From the NCBI GenBank assembly GCA_019420945.1, contig JAHZGF010000027.1:1-37556 (forward strand): DNA of 37,556 nucleotides. Reading direction: 5' to 3'. Positions within the stretch are counted from its first letter, which is position 1. Each line of letters opens with the position of its first letter. Of the stretch, positions 14,689 to 23,609 are shown one piece after another. Source of the stretch: Clostridiales bacterium (GTDB lineage Bacteria > Bacillota > Clostridia > Oscillospirales > Oscillospiraceae). The position numbers and the translations under genes were made by a program. Under the pieces are notes generated by a model that searched no databases, was not told the DNA's origin, and worked only from the letters and a program-made list of their open reading frames with translations.

Positions 14689-16536
14689 ATGCCTGTGTCC
14701 GAGTGGAAGGGCAAAAATCTCGCTTGCCTAAGTGATGATGAATGCCGCACTGTGTGCGATGAGATTCGCCAGGAACTGATCCGTACCGTCTCCCAAACCG
14801 GGGGGCACCTGGCCTCCAATCTGGGAACGGTGGAGCTCACCGTGGCGCTGCACAGAGTGTTTGATTTTGAAAAAGACCGACTGGTGTTCGATGTGGGACA
14901 CCAGTGTTATACCCATAAAATGCTCACAGGCCGAGCCGACCGCATGGATACCCTGCGGCAGCTGGGAGGAATTTCCGGCTTTCCCAAGCCCTATGAGAGC
15001 AATACCGACGCCTTTATTGCCGGCCATGCCTCCAATTCCGTGTCGGTGGCCCTGGGGATGGCCCGGGCCCGGACTCAGCTGGGCCAGGATTATCGGGTGA
15101 TGGCTTTGATTGGCGACGGCGCCCTCACCGGCGGCCTTGCCTATGAGGGCCTCTCCGATGCCGGAGACAGCGGTGAAAAATTGCTGGTCATCCTGAATGA
15201 CAACGGCATGAGCATCAAAAAGAACGTGGGGGGTATTGCAACCCTGCTTGCCCGCCAGCATCTGAAACCCCGGTATCTGAAATTCAAGAATAAATACCGC
15301 CATGTGCTGCAATCTGTGGGCTGGGGCAGAAAAGTCTATGACCTGACCCACCGGATCAAAAAGACCATCAAAGGGACCATACTGCCCAGTACATTTTTTG
15401 AGGATCTGGGCTTTGACTATATCGGCCCGGTAGACGGTCATGATATTTCTGATCTGACCCGGCTGCTGCGCTGGGCGGACTCCATTGACGGTCCGGTGCT
15501 GCTGCATGTGTGCACCACCAAGGGCAAGGGCTACCGGCCGGCGGAACAGATTCCGGAAATTTATCACGGCGTCAGCCCCTTTTCCCCGGAGCAAGGGATT
15601 GCGCAGACCGAGCAAAAACCGGATTACTCCGCCGTGTTTGGCCAGTGCTTGACGGAACTGGCCCACCAGGACCGGCGGGTGTGCGCCGTCACCGCCGCCA
15701 TGCAGTCGGGCACCGGCCTGGACTGCTTTGCTGCGGCCTATCCGGAGCGGCTCTACGATGTGGGTATCGCGGAGGGCCATGCGGTGGCCATGTGCGCCGG
15801 CATGGCAAAGCAGGGGCTGATCCCGGTGTTCGCAGTCTATTCCTCCTTCCTGCAGCGCTCCTATGATATGCTGCTCCACGATGTGGCACTGCAGCAGCTG
15901 CATGTGGTGCTGGGGGTGGACCGGGCCGGCCTGGTGGGCGCCGACGGAGAGACCCATCAGGGGGTTTTTGACCTGGCCTTCCTGGCCACGGTTCCCCATA
16001 TGACGGTGTTTGCTCCCTCCAACTACCAGGAATTGCGCAGTATGCTCCGCTCCGCTGTCTATGACTGCCCGGGCCCGGTGGCCGTGCGTTACCCCCGGGG
16101 CGGTGAGGATGGGCGTTTTCTGGAGGATACCTCTGCCCAGACAGATTGTATCATTCGCCCCGGCAGCCAGTTTACCCTGGCGGGCTACGGCAATCTGATC
16201 GGGGAACTGCTGGCGGCGGCGGAACTGCTGGAAGCGGAGGGCATCTCCTGCGAGGTGGTCAAGCTCAATCAGCTGATCCCGCTGCAGGCTGAACGGGTGC
16301 TGGAGAGCGTGGAAAAGACCCGCAACCTGGCAGTGGTGGAAGAGGTGGTTCAGCCCAATTCCGTGGGCATGGCCCTCTCCTACGATCTGGCGGATCGGGG
16401 AATTCAGCTGGAACACCTGATTTTGCTCAGCTCCGGGTCGGATTTTGTCCCCCAGGGCACCGTGGCACAACTGCACCATCTGCTGGGCATTGACGCCCAG
16501 TCCATTGCAAATACAGTAAAGGAGGCCCTGGAATGA
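14689..16536 (+). CDS. dxs: 1-deoxy-D-xylulose-5-phosphate synthase
   Basis: Dxs makes DXP from pyruvate and glyceraldehyde 3-phosphate, the first step of the MEP isoprenoid pathway, using thiamine diphosphate. The 615-residue protein has GHLASNLGTVELTVALH, the TPP motif GDGALTGG...LNDNGMSI, GPVDGHD, the E-containing GIAEGHAVAMCAGMA, and a transketolase C-domain. The start is ATG 14689 after AAGGGAGAGG; an in-frame ATG at 14566 lies inside ispA. The N-terminus is shorter than in enterobacteria (no long leader before the LACLSDDE region), as in other Clostridia. It overlaps tlyA by four bases. Confidence 0.96.
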   Translation: MPVSEWKGKNLACLSDDECRTVCDEIRQELIRTVSQTGGHLASNLGTVELTVALHRVFDFEKDRLVFDVGHQCYTHKMLTGRADRMDTLRQLGGISGFPKPYESNTDAFIAGHASNSVSVALGMARARTQLGQDYRVMALIGDGALTGGLAYEGLSDAGDSGEKLLVILNDNGMSIKKNVGGIATLLARQHLKPRYLKFKNKYRHVLQSVGWGRKVYDLTHRIKKTIKGTILPSTFFEDLGFDYIGPVDGHDISDLTRLLRWADSIDGPVLLHVCTTKGKGYRPAEQIPEIYHGVSPFSPEQGIAQTEQKPDYSAVFGQCLTELAHQDRRVCAVTAAMQSGTGLDCFAAAYPERLYDVGIAEGHAVAMCAGMAKQGLIPVFAVYSSFLQRSYDMLLHDVALQQLHVVLGVDRAGLVGADGETHQGVFDLAFLATVPHMTVFAPSNYQELRSMLRSAVYDCPGPVAVRYPRGGEDGRFLEDTSAQTDCIIRPGSQFTLAGYGNLIGELLAAAELLEAEGISCEVVKLNQLIPLQAERVLESVEKTRNLAVVEEVVQPNSVGMALSYDLADRGIQLEHLILLSSGSDFVPQGTVAQLHHLLGIDAQSIANTVKEALE

Positions 16537-17339
16537 AAGGAAAACGTCTGGACGTGGCCCTGGTGGAACAGGGCTACGCCGAGTCCCGTCAGAAGGCTCA
16601 GGCCTGCATTATGAGCGGCATCGTCTATGTGGATGGCCGTAAGATCGATAAAGCAGGCTTTGCCGTGGGGGAGGAGGCCAAGATCGAGGTCCGGGGCAAG
16701 ACCCTGAAATATGTGAGCCGGGGCGGTTTGAAACTGGAGAAGGCTATGCAGACCTTCCCCATTGACCTGACTGGCGCGGTGGCCATGGACTGCGGCGCCT
16801 CCACCGGCGGTTTCTCTGACTGTATGCTGCAAAACGGCACCGCCAAGGTTTACGCCGTGGACGTGGGTTACGGCCAGCTGGACTGGAAGATCCGCAACGA
16901 TGAACGGGTGGTGTGTCTGGAGCGCACCAACGCCCGCTACCTGACCCGGGAGCAGATCCCGGACCCTCTGGACTTTGTGTCCGTGGACGTGTCCTTTATC
17001 TCCTTGGGTCTCATTTTGCCTGCCCTGCGGCCGCTGATGAAAGAGAATGGTCAGCTGGTCTGCCTGGTGAAGCCCCAGTTTGAGGCGGGCAAGGAAAAGG
17101 TGGGCAAGAAGGGTGTCGTCCGGGACCCGGCAGTTCACCGGGAGGTGGTGGAGCGGTTCTACCATCAGGCGGAGCAGTTTGATTTCTCTGTCCGGGGGAT
17201 GACTTTTTCCCCCATTCGTGGCCCCGAGGGCAACATTGAATATTTGGGTTGGCTCACCGTAGGAGCCGGTAATTCTGTCCCGGTGGATTTTGATGACCTG
17301 GTGGCCCAATCTCACAGCGCATTGGAGGCGAAGCAATGA
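16533..17339 (+). CDS. tlyA: TlyA family rRNA 2'-O-methyltransferase
   Basis: The 268-residue protein has an N-terminal S4 RNA-binding domain (about 3-62; KRLDVALVEQGYAESRQKA) and an FtsJ-like SAM-binding methyltransferase domain with DCGASTGGFSDCML and VDVSFISL. TlyA proteins 2'-O-methylate cytidines in 16S and/or 23S rRNA; some were also described as hemolysins. The ATG overlaps the dxs stop. The order dxs, tlyA, nadK, argR, recN is conserved in Firmicutes. Confidence 0.94.
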   Translation: MKGKRLDVALVEQGYAESRQKAQACIMSGIVYVDGRKIDKAGFAVGEEAKIEVRGKTLKYVSRGGLKLEKAMQTFPIDLTGAVAMDCGASTGGFSDCMLQNGTAKVYAVDVGYGQLDWKIRNDERVVCLERTNARYLTREQIPDPLDFVSVDVSFISLGLILPALRPLMKENGQLVCLVKPQFEAGKEKVGKKGVVRDPAVHREVVERFYHQAEQFDFSVRGMTFSPIRGPEGNIEYLGWLTVGAGNSVPVDFDDLVAQSHSALEAKQ

Positions 17340-18193
17340 AAATTATCCTCAGTCCCAACCCCTACCGTGACCGGGGCCTGAAAACGGCCCAGGCTGCAGA
17401 TCGCATTTTAAAGGAGGTGGGGGTGGAGACCTGCTTCTGCCTCCCCTTTGAACCGGATCCCCACTTTGAGCTGCCCAAAAATCTGATCTATGCGGACATT
17501 GATTCCGAGATCACTGACGCGGATCTGCTGATCTGCTTTGGCGGCGACGGCACCCTGCTCCATGCCGCCAAGCTGGCGTACAGTTACGGGGTGCCCATTA
17601 TGGGGGTCAATATGGGCAGCGTGGGCTTTATGGCGGAGCTGGAGCACAGCGAGCTCAAGCAGCTGGCCCGACTGGCCAAGGGGGATTTCAAGATCGAACA
17701 GCGGATGATGCTGGACGTCTCCCTGATCCATGAGCGCCGGGAGATCTATTTTGAGCACGCCCTCAACGACGCCGCCATCACCAAGGGCGCCGTGGCCCGG
17801 GTGGTGGAGATGTCGGTGAGTGCCGACGGAGAGCTGATTTCCTCCCTGTCCGGCGACGGTGTGCTGGTGTCCACCCCTACCGGTTCCACCGCCTATTCTC
17901 TGTCCGCCGGTGGTCCCGTGGTGGAGCCCACTGCGGAGAACCTGATTATTACTCCCATCTGCGCCCATGTGCTCCAGTCCAAATCCTATGTGCTGTCTAA
18001 AGACCGTACCGTGGAGATCCGGCTGGGGCGTCAGGCCAGAAAAACCGCCTACCTCTCGGTGGACGGTGGTCGGGCAGTCCGACTGTCCGGGGGAGATGTC
18101 ATTCGGATCCGCCGCTCGGAGCGGGGCATCAGCCTGGCCCGGCTCACTGAGCGCAGCTTCTATCAAATTCTTCGGTCCAAGCTGGGCAAGTGA
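17336..18193 (+). CDS. nadK: NAD kinase
   Basis: NadK phosphorylates NAD to NADP, the only route to NADP. The 285-residue protein has GGDGT at 69-73 and the second signature PTGSTAYSLSAGGP, with a conserved DGR-type loop (SVDGGRAV). Length is typical of Firmicute NAD kinases. Four-base overlap with tlyA. The downstream argR start is 14 bases after the stop. Confidence 0.97.
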   Translation: MKIILSPNPYRDRGLKTAQAADRILKEVGVETCFCLPFEPDPHFELPKNLIYADIDSEITDADLLICFGGDGTLLHAAKLAYSYGVPIMGVNMGSVGFMAELEHSELKQLARLAKGDFKIEQRMMLDVSLIHERREIYFEHALNDAAITKGAVARVVEMSVSADGELISSLSGDGVLVSTPTGSTAYSLSAGGPVVEPTAENLIITPICAHVLQSKSYVLSKDRTVEIRLGRQARKTAYLSVDGGRAVRLSGGDVIRIRRSERGISLARLTERSFYQILRSKLGK

Positions 18194-18207
18194 CAAGGAG
18201 AAACGGG

Positions 18208-18660
18208 ATGAAAGAACAACGGCAACAAGCCATTTTAAAGCTGATCCAGGAGGAGGATCTGGAGGTCCAGGAGGAACTGCTGGAGCGGCTGCATAAGCTG
18301 GGGTTTTCCTGCACCCAGGCCACCATCTCCCGGGACATCAAGGAGCTCCACCTGGTGAAGGAGCGCACCCGCAACGGTACTTGTAAATATGTGGTCTCCC
18401 TCCACCGGGGCAGAAGTGATCTGGCCAACCGGCTCCAGACCATTTTCCGGGAGAGTGTGACCTCCTTTGACGTGGCCCAAAACCTGATTGTGCTCAAAAC
18501 CATGCCCGGCCTGGCCAACGCCGCCGCCGCGGCACTGGACGGTATGGATATTCCCAACATGGTGGGTTCCATTGCCGGTGATGACACTGCAGTGCTCATC
18601 ATGCGCAACAACGAGCACGCGGAACAGTTCTGCCACGAGATTCGCCTGATGCTGAAGTGA
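18208..18660 (+). CDS. argR: arginine repressor ArgR/AhrC
   Basis: The 150-residue protein has an N-terminal winged helix (about 1-70; TQATISRDIKELHLV is the recognition region) and a C-terminal arginine-binding, hexamerising domain with PGLANAAAAALDGM and GSIAGDDTAVLIM. It binds ARG boxes with arginine as corepressor to control arginine biosynthesis and catabolism. I chose ATG 18208 with AAGGAG at 18195-18200 over the in-frame GTG 18190. No arginine genes are in the window, so it acts in trans. Confidence 0.96.
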   Translation: MKEQRQQAILKLIQEEDLEVQEELLERLHKLGFSCTQATISRDIKELHLVKERTRNGTCKYVVSLHRGRSDLANRLQTIFRESVTSFDVAQNLIVLKTMPGLANAAAAALDGMDIPNMVGSIAGDDTAVLIMRNNEHAEQFCHEIRLMLK

Positions 18661-18670
18661 CGGTGATGCT

Positions 18671-20383
18671 ATGTTATCTCTGCTCCACATCGAAAATATC
18701 GCTCTGATCGAATGTGCAGACATTCGCTTTGGCCCGGGTTTCAATGCCCTGACCGGCGAGACCGGCGCCGGCAAGTCCATTGTCATCGACTCCATCAGTG
18801 CGGTGCTGGGGGAGCGCACCAGCCGGGACCTGATTCGAACCGGGGCCAAATCCGCCTATGTCAGTGCGGTTTTTGTGGACCTGCCCGCTCTGGACTGGTT
18901 TGAGCGCACCGGCCTCCGTCCCGATGAAAACGGGGAGCTGCTGCTGGAGCGGGAAATTCAGGGAGACGGCCGCAATGTGTGCCGGGTTAACTCCCGGCCT
19001 CTGACGGTGACCCAACTCCGGGAGCTGGGGCAGCAGCTGCTGAATATCCACGGCCAACACGACGGTCAGCAGCTGCTCAACGAGGACTGCCATCTGGACT
19101 ACCTGGATCGGTTTGGAGATCTGGGGGCGCTTTTGGCGGCCTATCTGGAGCCCTACGGGGCCATGACCGCCACCCGGCGGGAGATCAGCGCCCTGCAGAT
19201 GGACGACGCGGAGAAATCCCGCCGCATCGACACCCTGACCTATCAGATCAATGAGCTGGAGCGGGCGGAACTGAAGCCCGGAGAGGACCAGGAGCTGGCG
19301 GCCAAAAAGAATATTCTCCGCAGCGCCGGCAAGATGATTTCCGCCCTGGAGCAGGTGGAGTTTGCCCTGGACGGGGCGGGAGAGACCGAGGGAGCCGTGA
19401 GCCTGTTGGCCACCGCGGCGGACGCCCTGGCCCAGGCCGCCCGGTATGTCCCCCAGGACAGCGGCCAGGGGGAGCAGCTCTCTCAGGCTGCCGAGCGGCT
19501 CAATCAGATGCGCTATGATGCCTACGACGCCCTGGAACAGGCCCGGGACCTGCGGGGAGAACTGGACGTGTCCCCGGAGGACATTGACCGGATGGAGAGC
19601 CGGCTGGATGTGCTCTACCGGCTGGGGAAGAAGTACGGCGCCACCGTGGAGGAGATGTTGAATTACCTCCAGGCCTGCCGGGAGGAACTGGACCAGATTC
19701 AGTATTCCAGCGACCGGATTGCCCAGTTGGAGCGCAAGCTGGCATCCCAGCGCGCCGAGGCCCAGAAACGGGGTCAGGAGCTGACCCAGGCCCGAAAGAC
19801 TGTGGCCCAGTCTCTGCAGCAGCGGATTCAAAAGGAATTGGCGGATCTGGATATGCCCAAGGTGCGCTTTGAGGTCCAAATTACCCCTCGGGAGGGGGAG
19901 TTGGGCATGGATGCCACCGGTATGGATCAGGTGCGCTTTCTGATGAGTGCCAACCTGGGTGAGGCGTTAAAGCCCATCAATAAGGTAGCCTCCGGCGGTG
20001 AGCTGGCCCGAATCATGCTGGCCCTGAAAAATGTGCTGGCGGAGTCCGACGATGTGTACAGCCTGGTCTTTGATGAGGTGGACACCGGAGTCTCCGGCCG
20101 GGCGGCCATCAAGGTGGCCCGGAAAATGGCCCAGGTGGCCCGGCAGAAACAGATCCTGTGCGTCACCCATCTGCCCCAGATTGCCGCCATGGCGGACACC
20201 CACTTCTTTGTGGAGAAGGGGGAACGCCAGGGCCGCACCTTCACCGATGTGCGGGTGCTGACCACCGAGGAGCGCAAACAGGAGTTGGCCCGACTCACCG
20301 GCGGTGAGCAGGTGACGGCGGCCATGCTGGCCGGCGCCGGGGAACTGCTGGCGGAGGCGGAGAGCTTCAAAAGCGGACTGTAA
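18671..20383 (+). CDS. recN: DNA repair protein RecN
   Basis: RecN is an SMC-like ATPase acting early in double-strand break repair by holding broken ends together. The 570-residue protein has Walker A TGETGAGKSI near residue 35, long coiled-coil arms (about 150-370), the ABC signature LASGGELARIMLALK and the Walker B region LVFDEVDTGVSGRAA, then the H-loop CVTHLPQIAAMAD. The ribosome site is weak (GGTGAT), 10 bases after argR, suggesting coupling. It is the last gene of the operon; spoIVB, which often follows recN, is absent here. Confidence 0.97.
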   Translation: MLSLLHIENIALIECADIRFGPGFNALTGETGAGKSIVIDSISAVLGERTSRDLIRTGAKSAYVSAVFVDLPALDWFERTGLRPDENGELLLEREIQGDGRNVCRVNSRPLTVTQLRELGQQLLNIHGQHDGQQLLNEDCHLDYLDRFGDLGALLAAYLEPYGAMTATRREISALQMDDAEKSRRIDTLTYQINELERAELKPGEDQELAAKKNILRSAGKMISALEQVEFALDGAGETEGAVSLLATAADALAQAARYVPQDSGQGEQLSQAAERLNQMRYDAYDALEQARDLRGELDVSPEDIDRMESRLDVLYRLGKKYGATVEEMLNYLQACREELDQIQYSSDRIAQLERKLASQRAEAQKRGQELTQARKTVAQSLQQRIQKELADLDMPKVRFEVQITPREGELGMDATGMDQVRFLMSANLGEALKPINKVASGGELARIMLALKNVLAESDDVYSLVFDEVDTGVSGRAAIKVARKMAQVARQKQILCVTHLPQIAAMADTHFFVEKGERQGRTFTDVRVLTTEERKQELARLTGGEQVTAAMLAGAGELLAEAESFKSGL

Positions 20384-20393
20384 GGCCGACTAC

Positions 20394-20423
20394 TTGACAA
20401 ACCGGGAAAAAACATGCTATAAT
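20394..20423 (+). promoter_or_regulatory. strong promoter of the tyrS T-box transcript
   Basis: Perfect TTGACA (20394-20399) and perfect TATAAT (20418-20423), 18 bases apart, with an extended TGC before the -10. It lies 10 bases after the recN stop. High basal initiation fits control by T-box termination. Confidence 0.9.
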
Positions 20424-20429
20424 CCGCCA

Positions 20430-20717
20430 CAGATGCAATGAAGAGGAAGAGTATCACAGCTCCACTCTGACCAGAGAGCCCCCGGCTGGTGGAAGGGGGA
20501 GAGAGCGCTGTGAGAATACCCCTCCGAGCAGCCCCCTGAACCGGTGCTTTTAAGAGAGCGCCCCAGTAGGGAAGAGGCCGGCCGCGCCCGTTATCGCGCC
20601 GGAGTTTGTTGGAACTCCCTGAGGCCCTTTGCGTGAGCACAGGGCGAACCAGAGGTGGTACCGCGCAACTATTTTGCGCCCTCTGTCCCAGAAAGCGGGG
20701 ACAGAGGGCGTTTCTTT
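20430..20717 (+). ncRNA. T-box riboswitch, tyrosine specific
   Basis: The leader carries the conserved T-box AGGTGGTACCGCG at 20653-20665 and a stem I with the usual distal elements. The specifier-loop region reads GAGAATACCCC, giving codon UAC (Tyr) at 20517-20519. The T-box UGGN is UGGU (20656-20659), so N can pair with discriminator A, the expected base of tRNA-Tyr. The competing terminator is CGCCCTCTGTCCC (20677-20689) with GGGACAGAGGGCG (20698-20710) plus a T-rich tail. Uncharged tRNA-Tyr should favour the antiterminator and switch on tyrS. Confidence 0.93.
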
Positions 20718-20755
20718 GCCCGTCCCCAAATCAGATGAAAAGGAGACGACACAAC

Positions 20756-21976
20756 ATGACACTGTACGACGAGCTGGTGGCCCGGGGTTTGATCGCCCAG
20801 GTCACCGACGAAGAAAAAGTCAAAGAGATGATCAACAACGGCAAGGCCACCTTCTATATCGGCTTTGACCCCACTGCTGACTCTCTGCATGTGGGCCACT
20901 TCATGGCCCTGTGCCTGATGCGCCGGATGCAGAAGCACGGCAACCGGCCCATCGCCCTGCTGGGCGGCGGCACCGCCATGGTGGGTGACCCCTCCGGCAA
21001 GACCGATATGCGGAAGATGATGACCCCGGAGACCATCCAGCACAACGCCGACTGCTTCAAGAAGCAGATGAGCCGTTTTATCGACTTCTCTGAGGGCAAG
21101 GCCCTGATGCTGAACAACGCCGACTGGCTGCTGAAGCTCAACTATGTGGATCTGCTGCGGGAGGTGGGCGCCTGCTTCTCCGTCAACAATATGCTCCGGG
21201 CTGAGTGCTATAAGCAGCGGATGGCCAACGGCCTCAGCTTCCTGGAGTTCAACTATATGATCATGCAGTCCTACGACTTCTACCACCTGTACCAGGAGTA
21301 CGGCTGCAACTTCCAGTTCGGCGGCGACGACCAGTGGTCCAACATGCTGGGCGGCCGGGAGCTGATCCGCCGTAAACTGGGCAAGTACGACGCTGAGGCC
21401 ATGACCATCACCCTGCTGCTGAACAGCGAGGGCAAGAAGATGGGCAAGACCGTCTCCGGCGCCGTGTGGCTGGATCCGGAGAAGACTTCTCCCTACGATT
21501 TCTACCAGTACTGGCGCAATGTGGATGACGCCGACGTCATCAAGTGCCTGAAGATGCTCACCGACGTGTCTCTGGAGGAGATCGCCGAGATGGAGACCTG
21601 GAAGGACAGCCGGATCAACCGGGCCAAGGAGATCCTGGCCTTCGAGCTCACCAAGCTGGTCCACGGAGAGGAAGAGGCCAAGAAGGCGGAGGAGACTGCC
21701 AAGGGCCTGTTCTCCACTGGCGGCGACCTGTCCAACATGCCCACCACCACCCTGGCGGAGTCTGATCTGCCCATGGACCTGGTGACCCTGCTGGTCAAGA
21801 CCGGCCTGGCCCCCTCCAAGAGCGAGGCTCGGCGTCTGGTGCAGCAGAACAGCGTCTCCGTCAACGGGGAGAAGGTCACTGCCATTGACGCCAGCTACTC
21901 CGCCGCCGATCTGACCGGGGACGGCCTGATGCTCAAGAAGGGCAAGAAGGTGTTCCACCGGGTGATCCTGGGCTGA
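20756..21976 (+). CDS. tyrS: tyrosyl-tRNA synthetase
   Basis: A 406-residue class I synthetase that charges tRNA-Tyr. It has the HIGH-type motif HVGH at 45-48, the tyrosine pocket region (YMIMQSYDFYHLY), QFGGDDQWSN, the KMSKS-type loop KMGKT at about 228-232, and a C-terminal S4-like domain (SKSEARRLVQQNSVSVNGEKV). The start is ATG 20756 with AAGGAG upstream; the open frame upstream runs through the T-box and is not coding. KMGKT rather than KFGKS is a common TyrS variant. Confidence 0.97.
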   Translation: MTLYDELVARGLIAQVTDEEKVKEMINNGKATFYIGFDPTADSLHVGHFMALCLMRRMQKHGNRPIALLGGGTAMVGDPSGKTDMRKMMTPETIQHNADCFKKQMSRFIDFSEGKALMLNNADWLLKLNYVDLLREVGACFSVNNMLRAECYKQRMANGLSFLEFNYMIMQSYDFYHLYQEYGCNFQFGGDDQWSNMLGGRELIRRKLGKYDAEAMTITLLLNSEGKKMGKTVSGAVWLDPEKTSPYDFYQYWRNVDDADVIKCLKMLTDVSLEEIAEMETWKDSRINRAKEILAFELTKLVHGEEEAKKAEETAKGLFSTGGDLSNMPTTTLAESDLPMDLVTLLVKTGLAPSKSEARRLVQQNSVSVNGEKVTAIDASYSAADLTGDGLMLKKGKKVFHRVILG

Positions 21977-22016
21977 GCATTCAGTTGAAATAAGTATAGT
22001 CAAAGTTTGACCAATC

Positions 22017-22045
22017 GGGCCGGCGCACCATAGGTGCGCCGGCCC
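22017..22045 (+). terminator. perfect 13-bp hairpin after tyrS
   Basis: GGGCCGGCGCACC and GGTGCGCCGGCCC form a perfect 13-bp stem around ATA. It lies 40 bases after tyrS and 87 bases before the MATE ATG, but no T-run follows (AGCTACGGGC). It may terminate tyrS poorly or act as an RNA-stabilising or attenuating element for the exporter. I could not match the following leader to a known riboswitch. Confidence 0.5.
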
Positions 22046-22132
22046 AGCTACGGGCAAAAACCGAGAAAAGTCCAATGGGGGACTCCGGCAGCTATGCCAT
22101 ACCCCTTTGGGCTGGAGAGAGGAGAGAGGGAT

Positions 22133-23548
22133 ATGGCAGCAGCGCCGGCATCGGCGGAACGTATGACAGAGGGCCCCATCGGAAAAAAGATTTTCCGATT
22201 TGCCTGGCCTCTGTTCCTGGGCAACCTGTTCCAGCAGCTTTATAATATCGCGGATACCCTGATCGTGGGTAATATGCTGGGCAACAATGCTCTGGCGGCG
22301 GTGAGCTCCACCGGCAGCCTGGTGTTTTTGCTGGTCAGCCTGTTCAACGGCGTGTCCATGGGTTCCGGCGTGGTGGTATCCCGATTCTTCGGGGCCAAGG
22401 ACTTCAAACGGATGCAGAAGGCGGTCCACACCGCTATGGCATTTGGACTTACCGCCGGCGTGGCGGTCAGCGTCTTTGGAGCCCTGGCCTCTCCCCAGAT
22501 CCTGATCTGGATGGATACGCCTCCGGAGGTGCTCTCTGAGTCGGTAGCCTATATCCGGGTGTACTTCGCCGGCGCTTTGGGCATGGTGATGTACAACTGC
22601 TGCATGGGCATTATGCAGGCGGTGGGAGACAGCAAACACCCTCTTCAGTATTTGATCATCTCCTCCATCATCAATGTGGTGCTGGACATCGTGATGATTG
22701 CAGTCTTTCACATGGGGGTGGCGGGAGCCGCGCTGGCCACCATCATCGCCAACTTTATCAGCTTCTTCCTGTGCCTGATCCGATTGGTGCGCACCAATGA
22801 GCCTCAAAAGGTATCCCTGCGGAAAATTCGCTTTGATATGCCCTCTTTGAAGCTCATCATTCAGTACGGTCTGCCCTCTGGCCTCCAGAACTCCATCATC
22901 GCCCTGGCCAATGTGGTGGTTCAGTCCAACATCAACTCCTTTGGTGAGATGGCCATGGCGGGCTGCGGTGCCTATGCCAAGATTGAGGGGTTTGCCTTCC
23001 TGCCCATCACCAGCTTTACCATGGCCATTACCACCTTCGTGGGACAGAACCTGGGCGCCCGGGAATATGAGCGCACCAAGAAGGGTGCCCGGTTTGGTAT
23101 GCTGTGTTCCATCATTTTGGCCGAGATCATCGGTGTGCTGATCTTTGTCACCGCACCTTTATTGACCCGCGCCTTTACCGCCGAGCCTGAAGCAATCTGG
23201 TTCGGAGTTCAGAAGGCCCGGACCTGCGCACTCTTCTATTGCCTGCTGGCCTTGTCCCACTGCATTGCCGCCGTCCTCCGGGGCGCCGGCCGGGCGGTGA
23301 TCCCCATGGTGACCATGATGGCCTTCTGGTGCATCGTCCGGGTGGCCTTCCTGTCCATCCTGACGCCTATCTTCCGGGACATCGCTGTGGTCAACTGGGT
23401 GTATCCCCTGACCTGGAGTTTGAGTTCCATTGCGCTGATGATCTATTATCTGAAGGCAGACTGGCTCCACGGCTTTGAGAAATCCAGCCGGCTCCACCTG
23501 CACGGCCATCACTTCCATTTCCACGGAAAACATTTTCATTCCCGCTGA
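22133..23548 (+). CDS. MATE family multidrug/cation exporter
   Basis: A 471-residue, 12-helix membrane protein of the MATE (NorM/DinF-like) superfamily, with FRFAWPLFLGNLFQQLYNIADTLIVG at the start of the first helix, conserved YIRVYFAGALG and a second half beginning near IIQYGLPSGLQNSI. Exporters of this group expel organic cations or metabolites using Na+ or H+ gradients. The start is ATG 22133 after GGAGAGAGGG; an in-frame ATG at 22163 (MTEGPIGKK) is a plausible alternative. The C-terminal tail is unusual: eight histidines in the last 17 residues (HLHGHHFHFHGKHFH), which could bind metal. Substrate unknown. Confidence 0.9.
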   Translation: MAAAPASAERMTEGPIGKKIFRFAWPLFLGNLFQQLYNIADTLIVGNMLGNNALAAVSSTGSLVFLLVSLFNGVSMGSGVVVSRFFGAKDFKRMQKAVHTAMAFGLTAGVAVSVFGALASPQILIWMDTPPEVLSESVAYIRVYFAGALGMVMYNCCMGIMQAVGDSKHPLQYLIISSIINVVLDIVMIAVFHMGVAGAALATIIANFISFFLCLIRLVRTNEPQKVSLRKIRFDMPSLKLIIQYGLPSGLQNSIIALANVVVQSNINSFGEMAMAGCGAYAKIEGFAFLPITSFTMAITTFVGQNLGAREYERTKKGARFGMLCSIILAEIIGVLIFVTAPLLTRAFTAEPEAIWFGVQKARTCALFYCLLALSHCIAAVLRGAGRAVIPMVTMMAFWCIVRVAFLSILTPIFRDIAVVNWVYPLTWSLSSIALMIYYLKADWLHGFEKSSRLHLHGHHFHFHGKHFHSR

Positions 23549-23556
23549 GCTATAAC

Positions 23557-23593
23557 AAAAGCCCCCGCATCCAAATGGATGCGGGGGCTTTTT
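23557..23593. terminator. bidirectional terminator between MATE and phosphohexomutase genes
   Basis: AGCCCCCGCATCC (23560-23572) and GGATGCGGGGGCT (23577-23589) form a perfect 13-bp stem with loop AAAT. There is a T-run on the plus side and A-run on the other, so it can end both converging transcripts. Confidence 0.93.
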
Positions 23594-23609
23594 ATAGATG
23601 TGATTCCGA

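Noticed and set aside
22046..22132. Known riboswitch (guanidine, c-di-GMP, TPP or similar) before the MATE gene
   Set aside because: I compared the remembered consensus elements and found no convincing match; kept only as an unexplained leader.
20669..22807. 712-codon minus-strand open frame across the T-box, tyrS and the MATE gene
   Set aside because: It crosses a T-box and two clear plus-strand genes and is His/Gln/Val-rich in the way of antisense frames.
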